A stretch of DNA of 64,000 bases from NCBI GenBank assembly GCA_016801845.1, contig CM028928.1, forward strand, positions 11,328,827 through 11,392,826, written 5' to 3'. The number at the start of each line of letters is the position of its first letter. Position 1 is the first letter of the stretch. This DNA comes from Polydactylus sextarius (Eukaryota > Chordata > Actinopteri > Polynemidae). The notes under the pieces were generated by a model, which ran no database searches, had not been told where the DNA came from, and saw only the letters and a list, made by a program, of their open reading frames with translations. Made by a program: the position numbers and the translations under genes. Positions 14,001-27,059 of the stretch are shown here, piece after piece.

Positions 14001-17000
14001 AAATAGTAGTTAGGGATAGTAAAAGCATAAGTAAGCCTCAAGTGGGTCGCTTTGTCACAATGATAAATAGCATCGGAAATATTAATTTGGATACAAAAAG
14101 ATAAAGTATCAAATGACAAAAATGTTTAAATGTGTTGTTCTAAAGGAACCAACAATATATTTTGGTAATTTAATTAGCACTAACTGGTTTGTTACAGATG
14201 TATCCAGGTGTTATTGGGTCTGCCTATTGGTGCAGAACAAAGCTTGACCTTGTCAGTCTGTTGAGGCGTACTTGGTCTAGAAATGTGGACTTTGGAGAAT
14301 GCAGGCCTCGATCTGGGACACAGCTAAAGTACTTCCATTATCTTGTGTCTTTGCCATCCTTTGTCAACATGCAAATTTAGTCCATTCTCTTCACTGAACT
14401 TCCACTAAGACCCATCAAGGCTTCCATCAGAATTCTGTCTGAAGTCATGCCAGGGGAAATTATAAAACCCTGCTGGCAGATGGCAATAACAAATTACTAT
14501 ATATACATATAAAGGCACATTAATTTGGAATTCATAAAAGGCAGAATATATTACAGAGTGAGCCACTCTTTTAAAATGCTCAAAGGACACAAATTCATTT
14601 TTACCCATTAGTTTGATTTGACATTTACTGACTCAAATGTGAGCGCAATTGAATATCCAACAATAGCTTCCATATCAGCCATACATCAAGGTGTTCAAGC
14701 CTGAGGCAAATGCACCGCTGAATTGTTACATGATAGACAGATATTCTACATTTTGACAATACCACTTAGACCACGGGTACGGCAAATGAACAAAATATGT
14801 CTAAAATTTCAAACTAGATAGCAGCAGCAGTGATGAGTTGAAGCTGCAGTGAGTGAAAAGATGATGTGCAGTGTTGAGTCTTTGAATGTCTGGCTCTGTG
14901 GCAAGTGAGTGTAGCATAATGAGTCCCGGAGCTGAGGCTACAGTCACACACTGTTTACAGTCATGTTAAAGGTTGGGAGCCTTAAGAATTTCTCAGCTTC
15001 CTCTGGAGACACGAAAACAAAAAGAGAAAAATAGAAAATAAAAAAATATGGAACTATGGAAACAACACAGCACAGTCAGTTAACTGTCACGCCCGGGTGC
15101 AAGATCTATCACTATGTGCTAATGAAGAGTACATGACAACAGTTTCACATGTTTGCTCTCCCCATGGAGATTCTCATACTCCCAAAGAAAAAACACACAA
15201 GGGTAACCTCCTCAATTTGCACATATGTAAATAAATTAGCCTGATCCATCAACATGTTGTTGCCAAGTTGCCAAGTCACAACTATTCAAATAATACATTA
15301 GACCTCGGGGTGCTCTGCTCCTCCGGGTATTGACCAACTTCAACAACCCATGTGATGTAGTTCAATATAACTCAACATGGGCTGCAATGCCTTTAATATT
15401 TCATGTGAGTTCATGTGTTAAGTTGAATCATTTATGTTCACAACAACATGACTTCAGCTGCCCTCCACCCCCCATGCATGTATAAGCACAGACAGATAAA
15501 TGTTTCTGGGATTTGAATAGTAGAGTAAAAATATTCCGCTTACTCATGCAGTAAAAGTGAAAACAATTATGGTTGTAAAATCATTTTAAGCAGTTCTACT
15601 CTAACTAGATAATCACTTAGGCTTAGAGGTAAGGTCCTTTAATAAAAATGCAGCAAAAGAAAGGAACACTGACACCGGTGTGTATATAATCATTTTTTTC
15701 ATAGCTTTAACTAACCGTGAAATGGAAGTGTATAGTCTACATGGAGAAGAGCAGAAGTGGGTTTCTTAACAATATTTAATTAAGTAACGGAGATTTATCC
15801 TGAGCTCGAAAGATATTTCTGCAAATCATTATGTAGGTGGTTATAAGGTGTGTTTTCAGTTGTGTAAAATCACACATAAAAACTAAAAGCTATTTATCAA
15901 TATGCAAAGTGACTTCACTGTATGTAGTCATAAGGTTCGTGTGAGCATGAAATTAAATACTATACACTCCATATAAACTGTGCCTCCCATTTGTTCCAAA
16001 ACAAAACAAGCATGACTAATGGTGTGTTCAGACCAAACTTGGAGCAGATTTTTGTATTTAGTAATTCACAAATATTCTGCCTTAACAGTCAGTAGGAACC
16101 CTCTTTCCAGAAAGCCACTGGTGCTACTATAACTAACAACTGGAATTCATAAATAGATATATAATACCCATGTGGTGGCCCTACTGCTTCTCTTATAGCA
16201 GGTTTAGCATGCTAAAACTTGCTAAAACACAACAAGAAGTGCAGATGAGGCTATTGGGAATGTCATTAATTTTGTAAATATTTATTCATAAACCAAATAA
16301 TCAGGCAAACTGACCATATTTAGTACAGTCTATCCTGAAAAGGAACATGAATGTGTGAACCCCACCTGTTTCCTAATAAAACTATTTTTATTCCTCCTAA
16401 TGACTGAGTGTCATATGAGCTGAGCAGTGTCCTGGATTGTTACAAACAAAAACACATAGAAATGAGATTGTTGTCATTTGCGATGAAACTCACTGCCTGT
16501 TTACAGGTGAAGTGAGAATCATGTAAAAGATAGACGAGAGAAAAAGTTAGATGAGCCTGTGAATTGCCTCTGTGTCCTTCTTTGACACGATCATGTTCTA
16601 CTGTCTATTATCTGTCAAAATAAGCTTAGAACTGTTTGTAACAACTGACCACACCATTTGTTTTGTGCATTCACCCCTGTTGTGTCCTTCTAACTGGCCC
16701 TTTCTCATCTGTAGACCGCTGATTGTAGATAATAGCTTATTTCAGAGAAAATCAATCAGATTCCCTTTAAAGATTGTCAGCCCTCTTGTTGGTTTACTGC
16801 TTGTAATTGTGTTTGCTTTGCTCACAGTGTGGTCATATTTAACAAGAATCCTGCCCTTGGACTAAAAACTAACAGAAGTTAATTCACCATCAGCACCAAG
16901 TAGCTAGATAAAGACCCTCCATATGTACTGTCATCTTGACACAAATTTTTATCTCAAGGATACTTAATGATAACAGAGTAAGGAAACATTTTCTATTTTC

Positions 17001-17735
17001 AGCAAAGACCTGAGCTTTCTGTATCCATTTAGATCCAAATAACTAGAAAATAATAAACTGCATTAGCTCAAGGTCTTGTAAACTAAGGTTGCATAAAGTG
17101 CACATTTCTTTAGAAGCCCTTTGATAATGCACCTTTTTACTCATGGCCAGTGAAGGAATTTGAAGCACTGAAAATTAGATTTCTTGATTTGATGTCATAT
17201 TTGATCAAGGTTTCTCAGCCTGGGCTGATTGCCATGCCAGTGTTTGGCAGACGCAATGTCAATATCAACCTGGTTAGCTGTGTTTTCTTTGGTTGCTATG
17301 CCAATTTGCTACAGACTTTCATCAGGGTTACTGGCAAGGATGTAGGGTTAATATTTGATGAAGGAAGAAAAAATAAGAGAAGTCATTTGTGGTTTCAAGA
17401 AAGTTCTCAGGATCCAATACTTTACATGTGATGGACAAGGATTCTGTTGAATTATCTACAATGATCATTATACAGACTCAACTTTTACTTTGGCACCATT
17501 TTAAACAAAGCAGATATAGTAATTGATACAACTGACCCTGGTCTATGTTGTCCTAAACGATACATGGAATTTCTTTTAACACTGCACTGATGCTTTTCAG
17601 ATGTCTTCATTCAGTTTTCTTGTGGCTTAGATTTAAAGCACCGATGTACTACACTGTATGTTTCATCCAATTGTGTTTTTCAAGTCTCTGGACTGGTGAC
17701 AGCCATGACCAGATCATCCATCCATTCATCCCATT
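5066..17735. other. Gene-poor intergenic region
   Basis: No coding exon is supported here; the ORFs are short and without recognisable motifs. About 5820-7600 is very AT-rich and contains three copies of a motif close to GTTGCCAGGT: near 5914 and 7153 on +, and near 7420 on the opposite strand. This suggests old repeat material. Stretches at about 8130-8720 and 12390-12620 have balanced composition with many homeodomain-like TAATTA/ATTAAT words, and could be conserved non-coding elements. Purine-rich and poly-A/T runs occur near 9240, 9430 and 9710. Confidence 0.5.
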
Positions 17736-17739
17736 CTTG

Positions 17740-18150
17740 TAAACGCAATATCTCAAGAATGCCTGGAGGGAAGCCTTTCAAATTTGGCAGAAATGTTCAC
17801 TTGGACTCAGTGATGAACTGATTACATTTTAGTGGTCAAAGGTAAAGATCACTGGAACTTCAAATAATATTATTTTGGATATCTTGAAAGTGATATCTTA
17901 AGACCATTTTGAAGGAATCACTACAAAAACACAGTTAAGCTTTATGTTTGGCTTAACATTCATTAGAACTCGAGAATAAATTGATTAGATTTCTGTCGCT
18001 AAAGGTCAAGATCACTGTGTTTATAGCATTTGTAAAGTGACCTCTCAAGACTTTCATCTTAAAGGAATCACCACAAAATTGATAGAAATGTTCACTTTGA
18101 AGTATGAATTAAGATTTCAGAGGTCAAAGGTTCCTGTGACCTGATACAAC
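17740..18150 (+). repeat. Decayed fish dispersed repeat with internal tandem units
   Basis: Three diverged units of about 130 bp follow one another. Each has a phrase close to 'aggaatcac', then 'aaatgttcact', then a 'ggtcaaggtcactgtgacct'-like end (near 17838, 18004 and 18121). The text matches a repeat I recall as common in teleost DNA (ATATCTCAAGAA ... CACTTGGACTCA ... GGTCAAAGGTCA). A reverse-oriented relative lies at 45.8-46.1 kb. The family name is not known to me. Confidence 0.6.
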
Positions 18151-19755
18151 ATGTTTGACCGTAAACTCATGAAATTTCATTTTGCAACGGAACTGGTTCA
18201 TGGAGGCATACAATTGCAGTAATTCTTTTCAGAATCCTACTCACATTTTATCCACTAGGCGATCACGTTTTGATTTTTTTAATTTTAATTTTATTTCATA
18301 TTTCAGTCAGTATGATCTACACTTGAAGCTGTTCATGTGCCTAGTGATCCCAGCAGCACGTGTGGCCACAGGTTTGAAGCATGAGTCTATTTTTTCTGTT
18401 TTATGTATTAGCAGAGAGGCTTTATAAAGGCTTCAAAGCAAAACATCAAACACATTCATAGCAACTTTCCCAGCATCTCTGATAAATAGACTTTTAATTG
18501 CGTTGATTTAGTCTCTAAAAACACTTTAAATTCAAAAGCTTATCGGGAAACATGCTTTTCATATTCAATGACACAAATGACACAAACTTTGCTTTTTTTT
18601 TAAATCTACATTGGAGCTTTTGTGGGAATCATATGAGTGACTAAGGGGCAAGAAAATGCAAGCTTAATCTCCACATTTGTTAGTTGTGGTTTTATTTTTA
18701 AAGCTTCAATATAACATGTTTATAAAGTGCAGTATATAAAAAGTACACATAATGCTGTTAAAACTCTTGTTAACCTGGTGGTATAAATATGTGTGGCATT
18801 TAAATAATACTTTTTTATTACATTACATTTTCAGTCTTTTCAGGTAGGAATCCATCAGCGTGGTGCATTGAGTCTTGGCAATATTTACACACATTTCATT
18901 GGATGTAAATTCTTTGACTAGTTATTTTGCTGAAAGGTGAAATTTCTCTTCATCCTCAGCTTTCTCACAGAGGAAGAGAAGACTATGTCTTTCCACACCT
19001 ACCCTAAAGCCCAGACGTGTGAAAATATGGGAGAGACAACTAGGATTTGCCAAAAGTCTGTGCAGCTTCTTTTAATGTTACTATTGGCCTCTTGTCAGTC
19101 TCTGTGACCAGGTTTTTTTCCTGTCTTTTCATCAGTATGGGAGATTTCCAGGTCTTGCTGCTGTCACTGTTGTGCCATATTTTCTTCACTTGTTGAAGGA
19201 TTTCTTCACCATGCTCTGTGTTTTTTTTTTCTGATGCTCTGGAAAGTCTTTTGTGCTCTTCTCTTGACTGACACCTTTCACTACCTTACTTTGATGCTCT
19301 TTGTGGACCATGACTTCTGCTGTAAGATGCAACTCAGTTGAAATTGTGAAAATCCTAAAAGAACAGCTGAAATTGATGGCAGATGTGCATTAAATAATCT
19401 TTAACATGATTTCGAATGTGATTGGTTAATTCTGAACACAGCCATATCCCTGATAGTAAATTGTGTGAAGATTTTTTTAATTTTTTTTTTATAGCAACTG
19501 TATTTCTGCCAAGGATTAGCCCTTTTAAAACAGGCTCATCATTATCCTTCAAAATTATCTACTGTGAAGTTTGGTTGTCATTAAAAGGTGACAAGCAATC
19601 AATATGATCTATTTCATAACTTTGCAGCCTCTGTCACTACATTGTGTCAGCTGTCCAGAGTTGTCTGATCCTGTTACTCTTTCTGGTGTGAGACAGTCAG
19701 AAAAGCAATGCATGATGGCTGCAATCTTGCCTCATTCACTCTGCTCATAGTGTAA

Positions 19756-19760
<5 letters not shown>

Positions 19761-19788
<28 letters not shown>
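19761..19788. repeat. (GA)n microsatellite
   Basis: About 13 uninterrupted GA dinucleotides are seen directly in the sequence. Confidence 0.95.
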
Positions 19789-20742
19789 TGTGCATTAAGG
19801 ACATTTATTTACTGATGAATCTAAGAACATTTTAAGAATAAATAACTGTGTAAATAACTGAGTTTATTCACATTATGTATGAAAAGATGACACATTTTCC
19901 ACCAGCTACAATGGATAATTAATTCAAACCAGTGCAGACTCAATATGCTTAGATTCAAGAGCAGCCCTAGCAAGCTGATATTCTTTATAAAATATTGCTA
20001 ATGTTATATAGAATCATTAACTTCAGAAACGATTACATTTTTCCCTACACCAGCTCAAGGGAATGAAGTAATGGATCAAATATGGCAAATATGAAATAAA
20101 AGCATTTAAAGCAAAGATTTGGGTAGTGTGAATCCCACTAATGTGTGCTCACATTTGTTTATTAATTAAAAATTATTGTTGTGAATGAGCTTCAAAATCT
20201 TACATTAGAAACATATTTTGTTTTACTTTAAAAAGGTTTATTTTTGGTGGACACAATGTGCTTTGAAAGTTTAATGTCACAAAACAGTGCTCTCTTTGTA
20301 TGTCAAAAATTTTCCTTAAAATTCACAAACATCATATGTTAAAACCATGGCACATTTCAAACGGGACCAGAAAATAATTTTTATCTCTTCATAGTATCTT
20401 AGGAAGCTTAGGCCCATTGACTGGAAGTGGATAGCCGTGACTTAGACTCCCTATAGCGAAACATTTCTGATCTGATCTCTACTGATCTTTTCAAAATGTC
20501 TAATGTGAAATATTTGTAACAGGGTTTACATTTTAGCAAAGTATGAGAAACGTTATGAAATTCATAGGCCTGTTTATGACTATAAAAAGAGATTTGTTAC
20601 CACATGCCGATATTGGCCGACAGTGTTGAACGCTGTGAAATCATCTGATCTAGGTATTAAACATGGCGCCCATGATTTCAGTTGTCGGTACTCTCTCAAT
20701 AAACGGCTGTGGTGGATTGCGAGCATCCTGCTAGTCTCCCTC

Positions 20743-20810
20743 ATAGCTGAGGAGGATTCAGTGAGGACAAGCCACGTCTCCTGTGTCATCCTTTTCTTTA
20801 TATTTTTCAG
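20743..20810 (+). repeat. Direct repeat pair, copy 1
   Basis: A stretch of about 68 bp beginning ATAGCTGAGGAGGATTCAGT and ending in a pyrimidine run plus TTTCAG recurs with a few differences at 21346-21414. The shared end looks like a splice acceptor, but no coding frame is maintained afterwards. It may be part of a decayed mobile element of unknown family. Confidence 0.75.
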
Positions 20811-21345
20811 GTACATGGTATGTGGAAATTTAACAAAATCTGCTGCAATTGTTTATGGGCATTTTTTGAATATGATATAGGATACATAGGTGTGTTAGTG
20901 ACCTATGAGGTCTGTGTTTTGTTTGTGAAAACCGCCACCTGCCAAGGAAGTAGCACTGTTGACTGCTTTTGTTAGCACGCAGCTAGCGGTAGAAGGCTAG
21001 CATGAGTTACACATCTCCACTCTTTTGTTTAAAGTTATAAACTTCCAGGCTCCTTGATTAATTTAATGATGTTTAAATTTAAAAGTTCATGAGTCCTGAA
21101 AATATTACTACGTTGGATTGAAGGTGTAATGAAGACCAGAGTGTTAAGCTGGAATGTGGAAGAGAAGACATGAAGGAGATAATGTGACAAAATGTGAATA
21201 TTTTGGGTTAATATGATGTTTCGCGAAAGTGTTTTGTGAAAACTGAAATATGTCTTAAAGAGGCAATACACATATAGTGACATGAGGCTAGTTGCATATT
21301 AAGATGGACAGTGTTAACAGTACAGTAAATGTGACATGAATAAAT

Positions 21346-21414
21346 ATAGCTGAGGAGGATTCAGTGAGAACAGGCCACGTCTCCCATGTCATCCTTTTCC
21401 TTTATATATTTCAG
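21346..21414 (+). repeat. Direct repeat pair, copy 2
   Basis: This is the second copy of the segment at 20743-20810, in the same orientation about 600 bp downstream. Differences include GAGGACAAG versus GAGAACAGG. The flanks of the two copies are not alike by eye. Confidence 0.75.
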
Positions 21415-24400
21415 TTATCTATATAACTATCCACGGACTCTACAACCCAGTACCAGTTATGCTAGCGCCTGCTGTTTCAAAGGGAATAAAATTAAGACAT
21501 AGTGACAGAGGTTATGACACAGAGGCATTTATATCAGGTCCTTCCAAGAAGAAGTAGGAGGAGGGATGAAGGAAAGGAAAGTGTCTGATTAGCAGGATGA
21601 GACTTGAATATAAAAAAGAAAAAAAAGAGTCCATATGGAAACTGTGGTGCTTGAAATCGAAAAGGAAATGTTAGGCAGTTATGTTTCTTTGTTGGAAATA
21701 TATGAAACAAAGGGAATTAGTTTGAGATTACAAGTGTGTTTGAAAATTATTCCTCAAGGATATGTAAACTCTTTAGCTTCGGCATTTGGTGGCAATAATG
21801 TTGTTTGGCTGCATTAAAGATTCTTTGTTTACACCTTTTCATACTTCATCAATGTGCTGCTGTTATACACGGTTTGGTTTATGTCACAACATGTAATTAA
21901 TCTTTCATGTCCCAAGTACACAAAGACATACTGCAGTCAAAGTAAACTTGTTACAACACGCTTGTCTTAGTGCTCATAAACTAGATTTATGTTCTGCAAC
22001 AGGCAGCTTCAGGCCTTGTTGTGGTGCTGGCAAACAACTGTGGAAACCAAGTCCAAATGCAGAGTTACTGTAGGTGCATGGAAGCGTAACTGTAACACTG
22101 TATAAGAGGATCATGTCAGAGGAACTAGGCAAACATTGAAAACTGTTGGAGGTCTTTTTTGGGGTGCATTAAAAAGATTTAGATATAAGTGGTGTTTACT
22201 TGCAAGAGGTTTCTTTTTTCTTTTCACCCTTCAACTCTTCCTGATTGCAAGTGCAGAGCCAAAATGTGAGATCAAAGCAGCTCCTCTCATCTGCGAGTGT
22301 TTTTGATGATATATGTACACGTTGTCACTGCTTTTTGTTGTGCTCCAGTTTTGTGGTACCACAGAGATAAGAAATTGGCAGACAGAAATGTAGATGATTA
22401 TGCTTTTATAACATGATAAATCCAAACATCAAGAACATCTCCTCTCCTGTTATTGTTAAACCTGTCAGGACATTTTATATGGTTTCCTGGTTAGAAATGT
22501 ATGTTAGTAGCATACATATGTGGTGAAGTGTAACATAACATGCCCTACACTCATTTCATAGCCTGGTTCCTGTTGATCATAGATACTACTACTAAATTAT
22601 TAGTCCTCAAAAGGTATAATTTAATGTCAGTGTTTATAGAACACAATCATATTTTGACCTTCATTATATTACGGAGAAATCATAAAAGCTAGGCTCTCTA
22701 TTGAGTGGTGCAAACTAAAACAAAACACACAATGCTGATGACAGTCAGCAGTTGAATAATGACTACAGTCAGCTGTCAGATTCACTTCTCTTGCCAGAGT
22801 AGAAAATATAAGCTTATGATGGCTAAACGGTAAGATATGGAAAGATATAAAAAAAAGTTTCGCTTCTTAGACTTTAACGTGAACTAGGGGTTTTAACCAC
22901 TGTTAGCACCACTGAGTAATGACTTTACAAGCCGATGGGTAGTAATTGCTGGTGCCACTTCCATTCTGTACCACTGACTGACAGTTGGTGGTAACAATGT
23001 AACAGAAAGTATTGCAGTGTACTGGCATAGAAGTAAAGAACACTATGCTGCCTGGATGTCACAGTTTTGGAGGCTAGTCTAGAAGTTGGCATTACTTTAG
23101 CTCCCTTGATTAAAAAAAAAAAACAAAAAAACAGTGGGACTTTGTTTTTCCAGAAGTATATCCACTCTTATAACCTATATATAACCACAAAGCAACAAAA
23201 ACCTTGCATTAGCCTTTTGAACTATGTCTTGGTTGCATGACTTAAACATTACCACCACCAAGCTTCCATTTTGAAGGAGGAAGTTAAAAGAAAAAATGAT
23301 TACAGGATGAGGGAAGTGCACAAATGCTAACTTGTTTCTAGGTTTTGAGGCGAATTCCTACATTATTACAAACAATTTAAAGATGCTCTCCACATATATA
23401 TTAGTCAATGATGCTGTGTCAGGACAAGAAAAAGAAGCAGTCCTCAAGTCCCAGTCAATTAGAAGCAATGTCTCTCATCACCCAGGATCTGATATTGCCT
23501 CCATCTTGCACCCATCTTGTAATTGCCTGCACTTGTGGTAGCAGGAGACTATCATCTCTGGAAGCTAGGTTGACTATCAGTGGTTGTATCCATGATTTCA
23601 GTTACTTTTATCTTTTTATCAGTATGCCCTTGTCCTGTTTACAATGGCTGGGGCGCCTTTTAGGGATACATCAATCTGTAGTTTGGATTTTGTTTGTCTC
23701 TGTTTTCCTAGTCATGAATACAACCGAATGGTACTGGTTTTTACCTTTAAGTGTCTGCTGCTGCTCACCAATGGAGAAATCCACTATGAACATATCAGGT
23801 TTTAGTTGAGAGAAACGTTTCTGCAAATGGAATGTAAAAACAGCCTCTGGAGTCACATTCTGCATGTATGCTATTCCACAGTCAAAGCTTAAACATCCAA
23901 ATGAAACACAGTAACAATGGGCAGAACACATTTTTTGTGTAGATGGCTTGTTCAAAATGTGTTTTGAAACATTTAAACAGGATTTGCAAATGTTTTATGA
24001 GGAAGGAAATGCATTTAGCATGTTTCCAGACCTCTGGGGTACACACAATGGCATTCTAGTGACTGAACTAACTCCATGTTGCACTTTTAACAAAATTGTC
24101 ATGGTCCTCATTGACTAATTTGAAAAGAGACTATGTAGATGTAGAATTCAGTCAACAATGACTGTGACAACCTACATTTTTTGAATGTGAATAAAATAAT
24201 AAGATGTATTCAATGACCTAAAACACTGCATATTTGCTGCAGGCTACAATTTATGAAAATATCACTGTTTTTTTTTTTTTGCATAACAGCTACAGCTTGC
24301 TTCTATTTCACTGCCTTTCCACAATAGCAGCCACAAGCTGAATCCAGCAGAGGATCCTAACTCATTCCAAGTCAATATAATGTCCAGTAGGGCTTGCTAA

Positions 24401-25029
24401 AATGACCCATTAAACCTTCCCTGTAGAACGATAGGTGCTGTTAAATCGTTCACACTGATGCGTTTTGTAGATGTAATTATGCTCCTCAAATAAAATAATT
24501 TACTCTGCACATTCCGGCCAGCGAATCTGTAATTATGGCTGAACCCAGGTTCTATAACATTTTAATCAGGCTGTGATATTGAACTGCTCAAGTTATAATT
24601 AAAAAATGAGCAGGAATTAAGCACTACCGCATACAAGGGACAGGATTGGCAGGACTGTCAAAATGCAGGAAAATTGAGCACACTGGATTCCTCATTTGCA
24701 ATGTAGATTACTTTTTGGAGCAAAACAATAGGATTATTGAAATCGAAATCTGACCCAATAAAACACGATAAAGCTTAGAAAAAAATGGCATTTAGAAAAT
24801 AGGCCAAACCAGTGTTTATGTATTCAGAAATTAATGTTTATTGTGCTGGTGTTATTTAAAGGGGAGAAAATACACAAGAACAGGTTAACTGCAGGAAGCC
24901 TTGCATTTTTAAAGGTGCCTGATTCCTAGAAAGCCTTTGTGTAACATATATTTGCTGTTTTTTTTCCACTGTACATGGCAGATTGCTATTTGTGTTGCAA
25001 CCTTTTGATTTTTTTTTTTTTGCTCAAAA

Positions 25030-25261
25030 TCAAACCAACAACAGGAACAAGGGCACATGGGAGAAAAGCATGCTATTTACAGCACTGCTGCTGCTGGGAT
25101 CAGCCCCATAGTCCCTGATGCTCAGCGTGAAGTTTGTCACGGAGGCGGTCGTCCAGGTGACAACCAGGCAAGAAACCTCTGGAGAACCCATAAGACTCTT
25201 CTCTAGGCATTGTTGCCATGCCTCAGTCATGCCTCTTGGCCTTTCTCCCTTATAATCATCC
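25030..25261 (-). other. Exon-like open frame with hydrophobic C-terminus
   Basis: Read on the minus strand, TTTGCAG at 25268-25262 is followed by 77 open codons ending in TGA at 25032-25030. The peptide has two cysteines, an N-glycosylation-type NFT, a serine run (DPSSSSAVNS) and a strongly hydrophobic end (LFSHVPLFLLLV). That is the layout of a GPI-anchor signal in a last coding exon. I do not recognise the protein, and no partner exon was found. It may be a chance ORF, an orphan exon of a gene with very long introns, or a relic. Confidence 0.25.
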
Positions 25262-27059
25262 CTGCAAACGTAATAAATTAGTCAAGGGCACCAGTGTTGT
25301 GTTTCTTATTTACATTTTGCTATGACTGAACTCAAGACTATTTGATCTGTGAAGTGAGGTGCTTGAGAAAGAGTTGTTGGCACTTGGAGAATGAGAGGCA
25401 GTGTAATGGAAACACTTGGCAACCCATCGTGTAGAGGTTGACGTCAATGTCAAAAGTGAGATCCTGTGACAGACATGATTAAATATTTAAAACTGTTGAT
25501 AGTGCAACTGGAGATTGTTCCTGTGATATTGGGATACAGTCGCACTAAAGAGGCCTTGTGGACAAGAGCTGTTAATTTTCTCCTGCCATGTCTTGTACCT
25601 TCACACCCAGAGACAGAGCCCTGTGTGCATTCAATTATTCTCTGCAAGTCCACAATACAAATACAAGCTGAAGTTTTGGTTTTCAAGCATTTTTGTTCCT
25701 CATTTCAGTATGTCACAACAGAAATTGAGTTGTTAATTTATGACCAGATGGCAGTTAATCATCTGTCTTCATCACGCTAGAAATATGCCTGCAAAGAATT
25801 TTCCTAATTAACGAAAATGTATGATGAACTTTTCAGGTATCACAGTGATAGAGCCAATTTGAGTCCAATCAATCAGATTTGACATCTCCTGCAAGGTTTC
25901 TTGAATTAGATCATATTTTCAAATCAGCGCTGTCATGTTACACTAAAATAAAACCTGTCGACTTCCAACACCAATCTGTGAGTTTCTGTGACTAGATCTG
26001 TAGGAGATTGATTTGTTTTTCTATAGTTTTAAATTGGCTGTACATTCAACAAGTACTAAATACATTATAGGTGAGTATGGTTGAACAGGGTTTTGATCCT
26101 TGTTGTGATATGACATATACACAATAAAATGTTGGTTGGATCTGTAATGTCTCAGAAGCTTCCTAAAAACCTCTCTCAGAAAGATATTTTAGGGTGGGTT
26201 TTTTTTAAACATGTGGTTTTGCATCTATTTGGCATCTTTTTGGGCTTAACTGGCAAGCTCATTATGAAATGCAAGCGCTTGACACTGATTGGCTGCCTTC
26301 ACTGTCACTGAAATGAATGTAACTTCACCGAAACGCATCACACATTAATACATCAATAATAATCCAATAACGTATATTATTCTGGGATGACCAGTTGGTA
26401 TAATGAGCACTTGAGTCACGATACAAAAAGGTTGTTACGATATGGAAATATATAATTTCTCTAAAAACAAAGCACAACACTGCCCATGTTAGTTTGTTAT
26501 TTCTGCCTCTTTAAAGACACCAGTGCATTTATAGAAGACAAGATATGATACATACAACTGTTTATTAAGCTAAAACTAGTGACTAGCTGCCATTGGCAGT
26601 TGTAGACACCAGCTTGATTGATATTAATGGTTCTTAATGTTGCTGTAAATAAGTACAAAATCACTGTCCATTAAAAAAACAAAAAGCTTAGCAGTGGTGG
26701 AACTCTTTTCTACAAAGTTTTTTCACTATTTTAGAGCAAACTGGGAAATTTGCACAAATCAACATCTAATATTCACATAACATCGGTGGCATTTGTCGGA
26801 TTCTTCAGTTTGGAAGTAGTACACTGACTGTCTTCATAACAATATGAACATCTGTATGTGTTATACGGAATGGTGGAACTGTGATGTCAGCAGTCAGATT
26901 TGAAGGCCAAAACACCATGGCAACAGCATTCTGTGTTCCAATCCAAAACCCCTTAAATAGCCTCAATTCACCAGGAAGGTGTTTGATCAAGAGTTGGAAA
27001 GTTACGCATCATATTTTTTAAATTGTGTTTTACATTCCTGAAATTTGTCAAACACTGTG

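Larger units (their letters stand above)
18151..27059. other. Gene-poor intergenic region upstream of the kinase gene
   Basis: No gene is supported apart from one exon-like ORF (25030-25261) entered separately. A direct repeat pair and a GA microsatellite are also listed separately. The stretch 24300-24700 reads like conserved non-coding DNA (balanced composition, many TAATTA/ATTAA words, no simple repeats). Just before the kinase ATG, TTAAATAG at 26953-26960 could serve as a weak TATA box about 100 bases upstream, but this is not firm. Confidence 0.45.

Noticed and set aside
19761..19788. Repeat arrays as possible CRISPR
   Set aside because: These are simple microsatellites in a vertebrate genome; no spaced repeat units occur anywhere in the window.
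23408..23809. 133-codon ORF
   Set aside because: Composition is random, no family signal is seen, and it overlaps ORFs of similar length in other frames.
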